DNA of 52,227 bases from Photorhabdus bodei (GTDB lineage: Bacteria > Pseudomonadota > Gammaproteobacteria > Enterobacterales > Enterobacteriaceae), in assembly GCF_003287735.1 (NCBI RefSeq), contig NZ_NSCM01000035.1, positions 1 to 52,227 of the forward strand, written 5' to 3'. The position numbers and the translations under genes were made by a program. Shown here in pieces: positions 44,659 to 52,227 of the stretch. Within the stretch, counting starts at the first letter, position 1. Each line of letters begins with the position of its first letter. The notes below the pieces were generated by a model. It saw only the letters and a list, made by a program, of their open reading frames with translations, did no database searches and was not told the origin of the DNA.

Positions 44659-46233
44659 TCAGCCACACAACACCGCCGCCCTGACCGGATCAATCGCCAC
44701 CAGTCCGGCCAGCAATGTCTCCCTGCGTTGTGCCGTCAGCGCCTTATCCTGTTCACTGCGTTGGGCTTTCATCCGCAGCAACTTAAGTTGCCGGGCTTTC
44801 ACCTCAAACATCAGCGCTGGTTCCCACTCACTCAGACCCAACGGTTCGCCGGCGTCCAGCTCCGCAAGCAGATGCAACGCCATCTCATTTTTGCCGTACT
44901 GCTCCGCCACCCGCGCCATCAACAAGCGCTGGAGCCAGCGGGGACGCACCCCCATGATCCCCGGTAATTGCCCCAGCCAACGCAACGCGGCCTCAATACC
45001 TTCACTGTCCGCCAGTTGTAACGCCTCCGCTTCCCGCGCCAGGAGGTCATTCTCACCCTGGGCCGGCGGGGCGTCCGGTAACCCGAGGTCCTGGGCCGCC
45101 ATCACGTCCCGCGCTATCCACTGACCGGTCACCTCATCGGCAAACGGTGTTCCGTCGTTATAGGCCAAATTCTCCAGCCCCGGCAGGCGCCCAAGCAGGA
45201 TGCTCAGATCCTGTTTCACAATATCCGCCCAACTTTCATCAGGATGGTCCAATTTGCTTAATGCCTGACAGAGATACCACTGTAAATCGAGCCAAAAGTG
45301 GTTAACCCCTTCCGCAAACATCCGATCGACCTGCGCCAACAACTCACGCCAACTTTGTTGCCGGTAGAGCCGTTTCAGCTGCGCCCGGTATTCCGTACGA
45401 GGCGGTGCCAAACGGGTCAGTCCGGTGGTATCCTGTGGCGGTAACTGATGGACGGTGTCCCAGCGCAGACTTTTCATCAGGCGATGACTGGATAACCACC
45501 CGCGCGGTTGATCACGCAGATAACGCGCCAGTTCTCGCGCCTGTTCCAGCAAATCACGCCCGGACTGCACGGGCCGCACGCCGGGTGACGGCCCGTCACC
45601 GTTCGCCGACGCGGTCTGTGCGATAGTTTGCGGCACCACGGCGTCAACACCGCCCGATTGGGCCAGACGGGTTTCCAGGGGGCCCGCCAGCCCGGCGAGG
45701 GTGGGACGAGCCGCCGCGTCCCAGTCGGCAAACACGTGTTCCAGTAACGCCAGCGCGGCCAGCACGCGTTCAAAATCGGCGCGATTCACTTCCGGGTAGC
45801 GGGATAAACTGGCCTGAACTTTGCCCCCGGTCAGCCACGCCAGCGCCGCCTGACGGCGGCCTGCCCGATGGGGTAGCAGGGTTTCGCCAAAACGGTCCGC
45901 CAGCGCGGCTAACAACGTCAACCCCTCAGCCAGACCGTTTTCACCCTCCTGATGCAGACGCGCCCAGACGTAATAGGTTGCCACGCGAACATCTTTGCAG
46001 TAGGTCATCAGCAGTTTTTCCGCCAATTGACAGATAAGGGCCGTATCAATGCCACTGAGTTTATTGACCTCCTCACGCATGCGCTGAAAATCATCGTGAT
46101 GAACCGGATCCTCTCCGGTCGGCGCCTCCGCGCTAATGGGCAACAACCACGTCGTCCACCGTTCGGTCTGCTCTCGGGCGAGGGTCAACACATCACGCTC
46201 ACCCAGACAGGTTGTTATCAATCGTTGCAACAT
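44659..46233 (-). CDS. tssA: T6SS cap/baseplate protein TssA
   Basis: TssA primes and coordinates tube and sheath growth. The 524-residue protein has the ImpA N-terminal domain (about residues 30-150, ISAEAPTGEDPVHHDDFQRM and ATYYVWARLHQEGENGLAEGL) and a C-terminal VasJ-type region (RPRWLQRLLMARVAEQYGKNEMALHLLAELD). It starts within the tssM end (16-base overlap), so the two are translationally coupled. Confidence 0.92.
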   Translation of the reverse strand: MLQRLITTCLGERDVLTLAREQTERWTTWLLPISAEAPTGEDPVHHDDFQRMREEVNKLSGIDTALICQLAEKLLMTYCKDVRVATYYVWARLHQEGENGLAEGLTLLAALADRFGETLLPHRAGRRQAALAWLTGGKVQASLSRYPEVNRADFERVLAALALLEHVFADWDAAARPTLAGLAGPLETRLAQSGGVDAVVPQTIAQTASANGDGPSPGVRPVQSGRDLLEQARELARYLRDQPRGWLSSHRLMKSLRWDTVHQLPPQDTTGLTRLAPPRTEYRAQLKRLYRQQSWRELLAQVDRMFAEGVNHFWLDLQWYLCQALSKLDHPDESWADIVKQDLSILLGRLPGLENLAYNDGTPFADEVTGQWIARDVMAAQDLGLPDAPPAQGENDLLAREAEALQLADSEGIEAALRWLGQLPGIMGVRPRWLQRLLMARVAEQYGKNEMALHLLAELDAGEPLGLSEWEPALMFEVKARQLKLLRMKAQRSEQDKALTAQRRETLLAGLVAIDPVRAAVLCG

Positions 46234-49200
46234 GATCCCTCCGTCAGGTCATCGTCATCGACCGCCGACATTTTCGTGTCATCCCCCGGCGTCACCACAA
46301 AGATCTCTTTCGGCAACGTAAATCCCCGCAGTTTCAGCAACGCCAGCGGTCCGCCGCCCATTTCCGTGCGTAATATCCAGGTCACCGGTAAACCGTCCGG
46401 CATAGTGAATGTCAGCCGGTAACGGCTTTCATCCCACTTTTCCGCTTTCGCCTGTGCCAGCCAGCGAATGAGCCCCCAGGTTCCCGGATAATCACCGAAC
46501 AGCCTCGCCCCGGCATTGACACTGGTCCAGGTCAGCATCACCCCCGGTTTATACGTCTCTCCCGGCCAGCGAAAACGCTGCCAGCTTTCCATCTGGTTGA
46601 AGTAACGCAATTTCTGCCCGTCTATCGTCAGGTCGGTTTCCACCACATCCCGCGCCGCGCGCGCGCGCAGTTCAAACCGCAGTCCCTGACTGCCGTCCGC
46701 AAACAGCACATCCGATAACTGACCGAGCTGATTCACTGCCCTGAGGAAACGCGGGTTAACCTGCAATCCCTGACCGTTCACCTTGTCCTGTACCCAACGG
46801 TTGCCCGCTTTATGCAGCACCCCGCCTAACTGGCGCGTCAAAAACTGCTCAATGCGCCCGGTGTCCGGGCGGATAAACTGCCCCAGCATCGGCAATGAAA
46901 TGTCACTCTGCCCGCCGGCAAACGGGTAGCGACCGGCAAAGGCGCTATTCCAGTTAGCCACTATTGCTGTCTGCCACTGTTCATTTAAACTTGCCGCTGC
47001 CGGTTTCAGTATTCCCTGCCATGCCTGATTTAACGGCTGTACGAACATCGTCTGACCGAAACCGCGCCACTGGGCTCCCAAACCGGCCGCCATCAGATTG
47101 CCGTAGCCTTGCGTCTCCGTCAGGTCGGTGCTTTTGCCCTGAAACACCGTCTGCGCCAGCCTGCCCACCCTCTCCGAGGGGTCGTCACTGTTGTCCATCT
47201 GTTGCAGTTTCAGCCGCACCTGCGTGACACGGGTCAGGAAGGTTTGCAGGTTGAGGTTGCTGTCCGCCGTTATGACATCCGATGCCTTATTTTTCCCCAT
47301 CAACGCCAGTAACGGACCGAAAGTGCTGTCCATCGGTCCGTTTACTTCGCCAGCCTGTTGGTTAATCACCGGCACCGCCGTTTTATTCAGCAACGTCTTC
47401 GCGGATTTCACCCATGCATCCGATAACGCCGGCCCCTGCCGGCCGGTCTGCCCCTGATACGCCACCGTGTTCATCAACGCTATCAGCGGGGACTGGCGCA
47501 CATCCGTCATCAGGGTTAACTGGTCTGTCACCCCGGCCAGATTACGCGCTTTGTTCCAGCGCAGGCTGTTGAGAAAATCCTGCCAGGCCCCGGCAAAATC
47601 GGTAAAGTAACGCGCGGTCAGGCGGGCTTTCAGCTCCGCCGGTGAGACGGCTGCCGGGACGGCCTGACGGTTATCACTCAATACCCAGTCAATCGCTTCC
47701 TTGCGTGAAGCCACCGCGTTATCAATCGCTTTCTGTATCTGCCCTTCCCACGCCTGACGGGTAAACATTCCCGGCACCACGCGTGTCGTGGTAAACAACC
47801 GTTCCGCCTCGGTGTCGCCGGTCATTTGCCTTAAGGTCAGGTCGGCATAATCCTGCTCCACCGATTGCAGCATCTGCTGGTAGAGCGTGGCTTCCGCATT
47901 GTGCCGCCCCATCTGTTCCAGCAATATCCGGCGCGCCTGACTGACCAACGCCGTGTCCGGCGTAATCCGCCATTCCGGATGGGCGGGCAGATTCTCCGCA
48001 TAAAAATCCCACAAATCCGGGGCCGCGCTCAACCACACGCCGGGGGCAATACCGGCCCGGGCCGGCTCATTTTCACTGAGGACGCGGGTTAAAAACGCGG
48101 CCTCCGCTCTCTGTGGGTAGGCCATCATCAGATACGCTTTAAGCTGGTTGTGCGCGGCTTTTGCCCGGCGGGCCCGTTGCGGGCTACCCGGGGGCAGATT
48201 CACCAGGGCGCTCAATTTTTGGCGCAGTATCGCCGCCGCCTTATCCCGTATCAGCCGGTTATTCATCTGGGTGTAGTACGGCAACACCGCCGTCAACAGC
48301 GGCTGATTTTGATTCAAACCGAAACGCTGATACCAGGGGGCACCGTGTTCGGCCCGGTACTGCAACCGGCCCAGTTCATTACGCAGCGCCTTAAACGCCA
48401 TCAACTGGGCGTCGGACGCCTCAGGACGGGCTTGCAAATCAGTCACCGCCGCGTTGATCTCCGCTATCTGGTCGCGGTTGGTAAAAAAAGAAAGCACACT
48501 GCCCGCGCCCCACAATAAGGCCAGGGCCATCAGGCCGTGATAAACGTTGCGCTTCTGGATCCAGCCGACCCGTCTGCCGTGCCGGTGCCGACTGTCAGCT
48601 AATACCCCCTGCCAGGCGGCATCGGGCAGCCAGCTTTGCGGTCCTGCATCCGGGGTCGCCGCTAGCGGCAGACTGAACATCAGGCCACGCAACGACACGA
48701 CCTGAGCGTACTCCGCCAGCCACGGCGTTAACATCTTGCGCCAGTGGGCAATGCCTGTTTTCTCCAGCGTGGAGGCCAGCCGATACAAAAAATCATGGGC
48801 ATTCTCGGGCAACAGTTGCTGCATCCCCCGCTTGCGTATCGGGTCAATCAACTGGCGTAGCTGGGTCTCCACCATCTCGGGGGTACAGCGTTCAGGCAAA
48901 AAGCACCCCACCGCCTGAGTCACCCGCCCTTCCTGTGACCAGAGACTGTGACACACCTGCCACAAATAGACCGGTGCCTGCCAGTGCAACTGTTGGGCCT
49001 GTTTCTGCAACATCCGCAATGCCTTATCCACCCAGACCGGTTGGGCGCTTTGTTGTTCGGTCAATGCCCAGACGATACCGTTGAGCGGACGGAAACGGCG
49101 CAAGCGACGCAGGGCCGCCAGTTGCGCGGCATCGGGTTCAGTGTGTAAACTACCGCCCCACAGCAGGAGCGTACGATGGCCCTCCAGCCAGTGTTGCGTC

Positions 49201-49583
49201 GTCAACCCCGGTACAATCGCTTCCACAAGCGCCTTTTTACCTGTCACCAGTAAAATTCGCACTTTAAAACGCCAGAAATAACCATAGCGCCGACGAGCAC
49301 GGCTTTTCAGCGCCCAAAAATAAGATGGCTCTTCAGAGGAAAGTGCTTTTCCTCTGAAGGCATTGGGCACTTTCTGTGGGGGTGTCCCCTGTTTGACGTC
49401 ACGAATCAGGTTCAACAACCAGATGACGCCCACCATACTGACTATCCAGACAACTATCTTGAGCGCCGGCGTATTTAATCCTAACTGATCCCCTCGGAGA
49501 TATAGCAGCCCGCCTGACACCAGTGCTATCAGCGGGGTTATCAACCCCACCCCCAGATTACGGGTAATAAACGCTTTAGACAT
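46218..49583 (-). CDS. tssM: T6SS membrane complex protein TssM (IcmF), degenerate P-loop
   Basis: TssM spans the envelope and, with TssL and TssJ, forms the trans-envelope complex. The 1121-residue protein has two N-terminal membrane segments (within about residues 10-60), a cytoplasmic domain, a third segment near residue 360 (YHGLMALALLWGAGSVLSFF) and a long periplasmic part ending with the C-terminal beta domain (VTWILRTEMGGGPLALLKLRGF). The cytoplasmic region reads KVRILLVTGKKALVEAIVPG where many TssM have the Walker A GxxGxGKT; that motif is absent. It overlaps its upstream neighbour by 8 bases. Confidence 0.95.
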   Translation of the reverse strand: MSKAFITRNLGVGLITPLIALVSGGLLYLRGDQLGLNTPALKIVVWIVSMVGVIWLLNLIRDVKQGTPPQKVPNAFRGKALSSEEPSYFWALKSRARRRYGYFWRFKVRILLVTGKKALVEAIVPGLTTQHWLEGHRTLLLWGGSLHTEPDAAQLAALRRLRRFRPLNGIVWALTEQQSAQPVWVDKALRMLQKQAQQLHWQAPVYLWQVCHSLWSQEGRVTQAVGCFLPERCTPEMVETQLRQLIDPIRKRGMQQLLPENAHDFLYRLASTLEKTGIAHWRKMLTPWLAEYAQVVSLRGLMFSLPLAATPDAGPQSWLPDAAWQGVLADSRHRHGRRVGWIQKRNVYHGLMALALLWGAGSVLSFFTNRDQIAEINAAVTDLQARPEASDAQLMAFKALRNELGRLQYRAEHGAPWYQRFGLNQNQPLLTAVLPYYTQMNNRLIRDKAAAILRQKLSALVNLPPGSPQRARRAKAAHNQLKAYLMMAYPQRAEAAFLTRVLSENEPARAGIAPGVWLSAAPDLWDFYAENLPAHPEWRITPDTALVSQARRILLEQMGRHNAEATLYQQMLQSVEQDYADLTLRQMTGDTEAERLFTTTRVVPGMFTRQAWEGQIQKAIDNAVASRKEAIDWVLSDNRQAVPAAVSPAELKARLTARYFTDFAGAWQDFLNSLRWNKARNLAGVTDQLTLMTDVRQSPLIALMNTVAYQGQTGRQGPALSDAWVKSAKTLLNKTAVPVINQQAGEVNGPMDSTFGPLLALMGKNKASDVITADSNLNLQTFLTRVTQVRLKLQQMDNSDDPSERVGRLAQTVFQGKSTDLTETQGYGNLMAAGLGAQWRGFGQTMFVQPLNQAWQGILKPAAASLNEQWQTAIVANWNSAFAGRYPFAGGQSDISLPMLGQFIRPDTGRIEQFLTRQLGGVLHKAGNRWVQDKVNGQGLQVNPRFLRAVNQLGQLSDVLFADGSQGLRFELRARAARDVVETDLTIDGQKLRYFNQMESWQRFRWPGETYKPGVMLTWTSVNAGARLFGDYPGTWGLIRWLAQAKAEKWDESRYRLTFTMPDGLPVTWILRTEMGGGPLALLKLRGFTLPKEIFVVTPGDDTKMSAVDDDDLTEGSCCND

Positions 49584-50748
49584 AGGAATTTCCTGATGTT
49601 ATCGCCGGGTTTACTGGGGAGACCGTCCCCAGTTGTAACGTAGCATGCTGAGAAAGCAGAAAAAGCTGAGGGACATGTTGATATTCCGCCATTCTCATAG
49701 CGAGCGTCAGGGTAAACCAGTCGGTAAAATCCCCTGATTTCCCCAGCCAGTGGCTCACACACTGGTGATCCGGCATGACCGGTGCTGTCGTCACCTCTGG
49801 TGATAACAAAGATGTCAACACTTGATTCAGCTGGATAAGTAAGCGATCTTTTATGGCGGGATCAACATCGTTGTCCCACAGTGTCCCCGCCGCGACAGCC
49901 GGGCATTGATAATGCAGAAACCGGGCGATATCCCGCTGAGCATCATCAGGCGTTGTCGTCATTGTACGATGCAAACAACATTTTGCCGGCAGCTTAGAAG
50001 ACGATGCTGTTAATAACCAGGCTACTGCGCCATCACTGGCCCTGCTACGCTCATCAGGACTTTCCCACGACCATGTGATTATCAGCATCAGATCCTGGCT
50101 TTCCGTCACCAGCCAGTCATTGAGTTGACTGGCATAATCCGGTTTCAGCACAACAGGGCCTTGTAACTGCGACAACGAAAACCCCAGCTTTTGCCAAACC
50201 TGGCAGAATTGATGCCAAACGGTCTCTGCGACCGGTAAAGGGAAATAGAGAGTCAACTGACGGCGAGTAACATGTTTCAGCAAACTCTGGCGCATCGGTC
50301 CTAACACCTCTTCAAACAAGCGGGTATACCCCGGAAAAGGCGGTAAGACCAGGGCACTATCGCCATTGACTAACACCGCACTGTCCGCCGGTGACGGGAC
50401 TTCAGGCGGAAAAATCGCATGATAATCCACGACCTTCATGCCTTGTGAAGCCCACGCTTGCCAATACGCTTCCTGCCAGGCATTTTCCTGCGTCAGTAGC
50501 TCCGCCTGCTCCAATTCCACGCCGTAACGAAAAAACTGCCAACCGGCTATCAACCCGAACACCATCGCGGCTCCTACCACCGCAACCACGGCGTAGAACA
50601 CGCTACGGGGATCTTCAAACATGTACCAAAAACCACTGGCGGCCACCACCACGACAAAACAGATCAGACTGAACAGCCGCCACCAGAGTGACCAGTTCAA
50701 CGACGCTGGCCGGTGCACAACATGCGGTTCCGGAATTTCCCAGGTCAT
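49576..50748 (-). CDS. T6SS-associated membrane protein of unknown function
   Basis: From the ATG at 50748 the product is 390 residues with two membrane segments near the N-terminus (LFSLICFVVVVAASGFWYMF and VFYAVVAVVGAAMVFGLIAG), then a soluble domain. It sits between the PAAR gene (the stop and start codons share one base) and tssM (8-base overlap), so it is surely part of the T6SS operon. Proteins in this slot are known in other enterobacterial T6SS clusters without assigned function. An upstream in-frame start at 50811 would lie within the PAAR gene and is unlikely. Confidence 0.75.
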   Translation of the reverse strand: MTWEIPEPHVVHRPASLNWSLWWRLFSLICFVVVVAASGFWYMFEDPRSVFYAVVAVVGAAMVFGLIAGWQFFRYGVELEQAELLTQENAWQEAYWQAWASQGMKVVDYHAIFPPEVPSPADSAVLVNGDSALVLPPFPGYTRLFEEVLGPMRQSLLKHVTRRQLTLYFPLPVAETVWHQFCQVWQKLGFSLSQLQGPVVLKPDYASQLNDWLVTESQDLMLIITWSWESPDERSRASDGAVAWLLTASSSKLPAKCCLHRTMTTTPDDAQRDIARFLHYQCPAVAAGTLWDNDVDPAIKDRLLIQLNQVLTSLLSPEVTTAPVMPDHQCVSHWLGKSGDFTDWFTLTLAMRMAEYQHVPQLFLLSQHATLQLGTVSPVNPAITSGNSYV

Positions 50749-51023
50749 CACGCTTCCCCTCCGGTACCCATTTTCGATGTGCTGGAAATGACATAACAAC
50801 CGCATTGACAAAGGGCTTTATCAAAAGCGACCAGCTTGCCATCAGAGATAAATTGGGCATTGGCTTTGACAATACGGTTAATACCATGCCCTTCCAGCGG
50901 ACAACTGACTACATCATGCAATAACGCGGCGCTTTTACCGTCAATTTCTATTGAGGAAGAAGCGGAAATCACTTCACCGCCGCTGCTGAGCTTATCACCC
51001 AGGCGAATAATGCCTTCAAACAT
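50748..51023 (-). CDS. PAAR-domain spike-tip protein
   Basis: PAAR proteins cap the VgrG spike and can carry effectors. From the ATG at 51023 (MFEGIIRLGDKLSSGGEVIS, GGAG upstream) the product is 91 residues, essentially a bare PAAR domain. The probable zinc ligands are His and Cys in ALLHDVVSCP, His in GHGINR, and Cys in LCQCGCYVIS. It has no C-terminal toxin extension. It shares a stop/start overlap with the next gene. Confidence 0.88.
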   Translation of the reverse strand: MFEGIIRLGDKLSSGGEVISASSSIEIDGKSAALLHDVVSCPLEGHGINRIVKANAQFISDGKLVAFDKALCQCGCYVISSTSKMGTGGEA

Positions 51024-51077
51024 AATAGCTCCGGTATAATTAAGGATAAATTTTTCACATCTCAAGAGCAGCAATAA

Positions 51078-51830
51078 CTACTGTTTATCACCCTGATTAT
51101 TTGACGCCGCCAGCGACAGCGTATTAACGACTTTTTCCAGCTCTGCTCTATCAATAAATTTCGTTGAACACACTATGTCGATTTTTCCCTTTAACTTAAC
51201 GGAAACAATTACTTTATTTTTACGTTGTTCAACCTGTTCAATACATCCATAAGGCAAAAAAATCGTTTTACTAAAAGTGGTCGGGGTTAACAAAAAGCCG
51301 TTCTCTTTCTCGGCAAAGAAATAACGATCTTTTATTTTACGATATGAGACATAATGCATCACCGCCATCGTGATACACGTACTACTTAAACCTTTAATCA
51401 AGAGTAAAATAGCCCCCCCGCTCCAAATTAACGCTTTGTATCGATACTCGTCCCGTAAAAAACAAACCGCGCTATCTGGGACGGTATTATTATTTTCACA
51501 CTCAGCAAATGAAGAAAGTGCCACGCGTTGAATAGACAATAAACACCCAATAAAATAAACCACCCCCAACGGAAAGACACAAGACACGATAAAAGAACTG
51601 ATTTTTGCATACTTTGGCATTTTGATAATAATAAATAAATTAACAATTTGCAGGAAAATGAAAACCTGTAGCACTTTATCCACGATAAATAACTTATCAA
51701 CCACACTTTGTAATTGATAAGAGAGATCATCATAACTGGCATAAAGCGCCCTGGTCGCCACCAGTGAAGCCAAACATATTAATACATTAATGGTAAAACC
51801 GACGAAAACCATTTTATAGATCTGTTTCAT
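51078..51830 (-). CDS. hypothetical membrane protein upstream of PAAR
   Basis: The 250-residue protein has about four membrane segments (INVLICLASLVATRAL, VLQVFIFLQIVNLFIIIKM, FIVSCVFPLGVVYFIGCLL and ALIWSGGAILLLIKGLSS) followed by a cytoplasmic tail that resembles a PH-like beta domain (IFLPYGCIEQVEQRKNKVIV). The base composition is AT-rich, unlike the GC-rich T6SS genes next to it. In this position an immunity protein or an accessory protein is possible; I do not recognise the family. Confidence 0.7.
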   Translation of the reverse strand: MKQIYKMVFVGFTINVLICLASLVATRALYASYDDLSYQLQSVVDKLFIVDKVLQVFIFLQIVNLFIIIKMPKYAKISSFIVSCVFPLGVVYFIGCLLSIQRVALSSFAECENNNTVPDSAVCFLRDEYRYKALIWSGGAILLLIKGLSSTCITMAVMHYVSYRKIKDRYFFAEKENGFLLTPTTFSKTIFLPYGCIEQVEQRKNKVIVSVKLKGKIDIVCSTKFIDRAELEKVVNTLSLAASNNQGDKQ

Positions 51831-51861
51831 AAAAAAACCTCAATTTACACAAAATTACCTA

Positions 51862-52005
51862 TCACTCGAATAGTATTAGATAACACTTTACCTTCGATAA
51901 TTCGTTGCTGATTTTTTCAAAGTTTCGCTGCGATTCCGGGTCAATCAATTGGGTTGATTTCATAATTTCAACCAATCTGATCAAAGAAATAATACCTTTA
52001 AACAT
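51862..52005 (-). CDS. possible 47-residue ORF
   Basis: An ATG at 52005 opens a 47-codon frame (MFKGIISLIRLVEIMKSTQL, then a charged helix-like stretch to CYLILFE). The first residues resemble the start of the nearby PAAR protein (MFEGIIRLGD), so it may be a decayed PAAR copy or a small unknown gene. The ribosome site is weak. Confidence 0.3.
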   Translation of the reverse strand: MFKGIISLIRLVEIMKSTQLIDPESQRNFEKISNELSKVKCYLILFE

Positions 52006-52034
52006 AACAGTTTCTTACCCGGTAATTACTTGAG

Positions 52035-52227
52035 TCAGTAATAGTAATAATAGCTTACGAAACAAGCTCTATCTGGCAATACTCTATCACTGTCTTTACC
52101 GGGTTCCCTCTCAGGGGAATTAGCCTTAATTTCCTTAAGCCTCTTTTTTGTTAATCGTCTAAGATTAACCTCTGTAGGGTCAGGGAAACCTAATGCAGTG
52201 AAAATCTCTTCAGCCAACCTAATCGAG
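52035..52227 (-). CDS. C-terminal end of a gene running off the right edge
   Basis: The frame is open from the window edge to a TGA at 52035. The visible 63 residues read SIRLAEEIFTALGFPDP, then a basic stretch (RRLTKKRLKEIKANS) and end in VSYYYYY. It looks like the tail of a longer AT-rich gene, perhaps an effector or immunity gene upstream of the PAAR region. No family is recognised. Confidence 0.35.
   Translation of the reverse strand, partial: SIRLAEEIFTALGFPDPTEVNLRRLTKKRLKEIKANSPEREPGKDSDRVLPDRACFVSYYYYY

Overview
The window looks like a chromosomal segment of an insect-pathogenic Morganellaceae enterobacterium, most probably Photorhabdus. The genus call rests on the enterobacterial core order tolC / nudF-cpdA-yqiA-parE-parC-plsC-ftsP, on six copies of the 127-bp ERIC palindrome, on AT-rich accessory stretches, and on a type VI secretion (T6SS) cluster. 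The species cannot be told from the sequence alone.

Layout. (1) 1-13.3 kb is housekeeping: tolC on the minus strand, divergent from nudF, cpdA, yqiA, parE, parC, plsC and ftsP on the plus strand, then dkgA and the DedA-family yghB on the minus strand. (2) 13.3-14.9 kb holds a prlF-yhaV toxin-antitoxin locus whose toxin gene is split by an ERIC element with a visible TA target duplication. (3) 14.9-17.9 kb has metC divergent from exbB-exbD behind a Fur box. (4) 17.9-21.6 kb holds a two-gene unit (a 49-residue protein plus an XRE/ImmA-type metallopeptidase regulator) and a divergent MFS exporter/LysR pair with a perfect dyad between them. (5) 22-26 kb is a tandem duplication, including upstream regions, of a leaderless GH39-like glycoside hydrolase. 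(6) 26.2-29.5 kb has a Fic protein, an APH-type kinase and rdgC. (7) 29.8-32.7 kb encodes the most unusual protein of the window: a class I lysyl-tRNA synthetase fused to an aldehyde-dehydrogenase-like domain. (8) 32.7-34.3 kb is a very AT-rich gap with a perfect CRP-type palindrome and a broken small gene. (9) 34.3-37.1 kb carries cpdB and a lipoprotein RNase I, which together can take extracellular RNA to nucleoside 3'-phosphates. (10) 37.2-38.9 kb is a graveyard of mobile DNA: a hipB fragment, a dead TnpB and a frameshifted serine recombinase. (11) 38.9 kb to the right edge is the distal part of a GC-rich T6SS cluster on the minus strand, running PAAR, a membrane protein, TssM, TssA, TssF, TssG, TssJ, TssE and VasL. 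The remaining core genes (tssB, C, K, L, H, hcp, vgrG) are not here and would be expected beyond the right edge.

How parts may work together. TolC is the outer-membrane exit duct. ExbB/ExbD energise TonB uptake under iron control. RNase I followed by CpdB is a periplasmic RNA-scavenging pathway. The T6SS genes build the membrane complex and baseplate, but tssG carries an apparent one-base frameshift at a G6/C6 run. The LysRS-ALDH fusion suggests lysine activation coupled to reduction or oxidation of the carbonyl; this is a hypothesis, not a known function.
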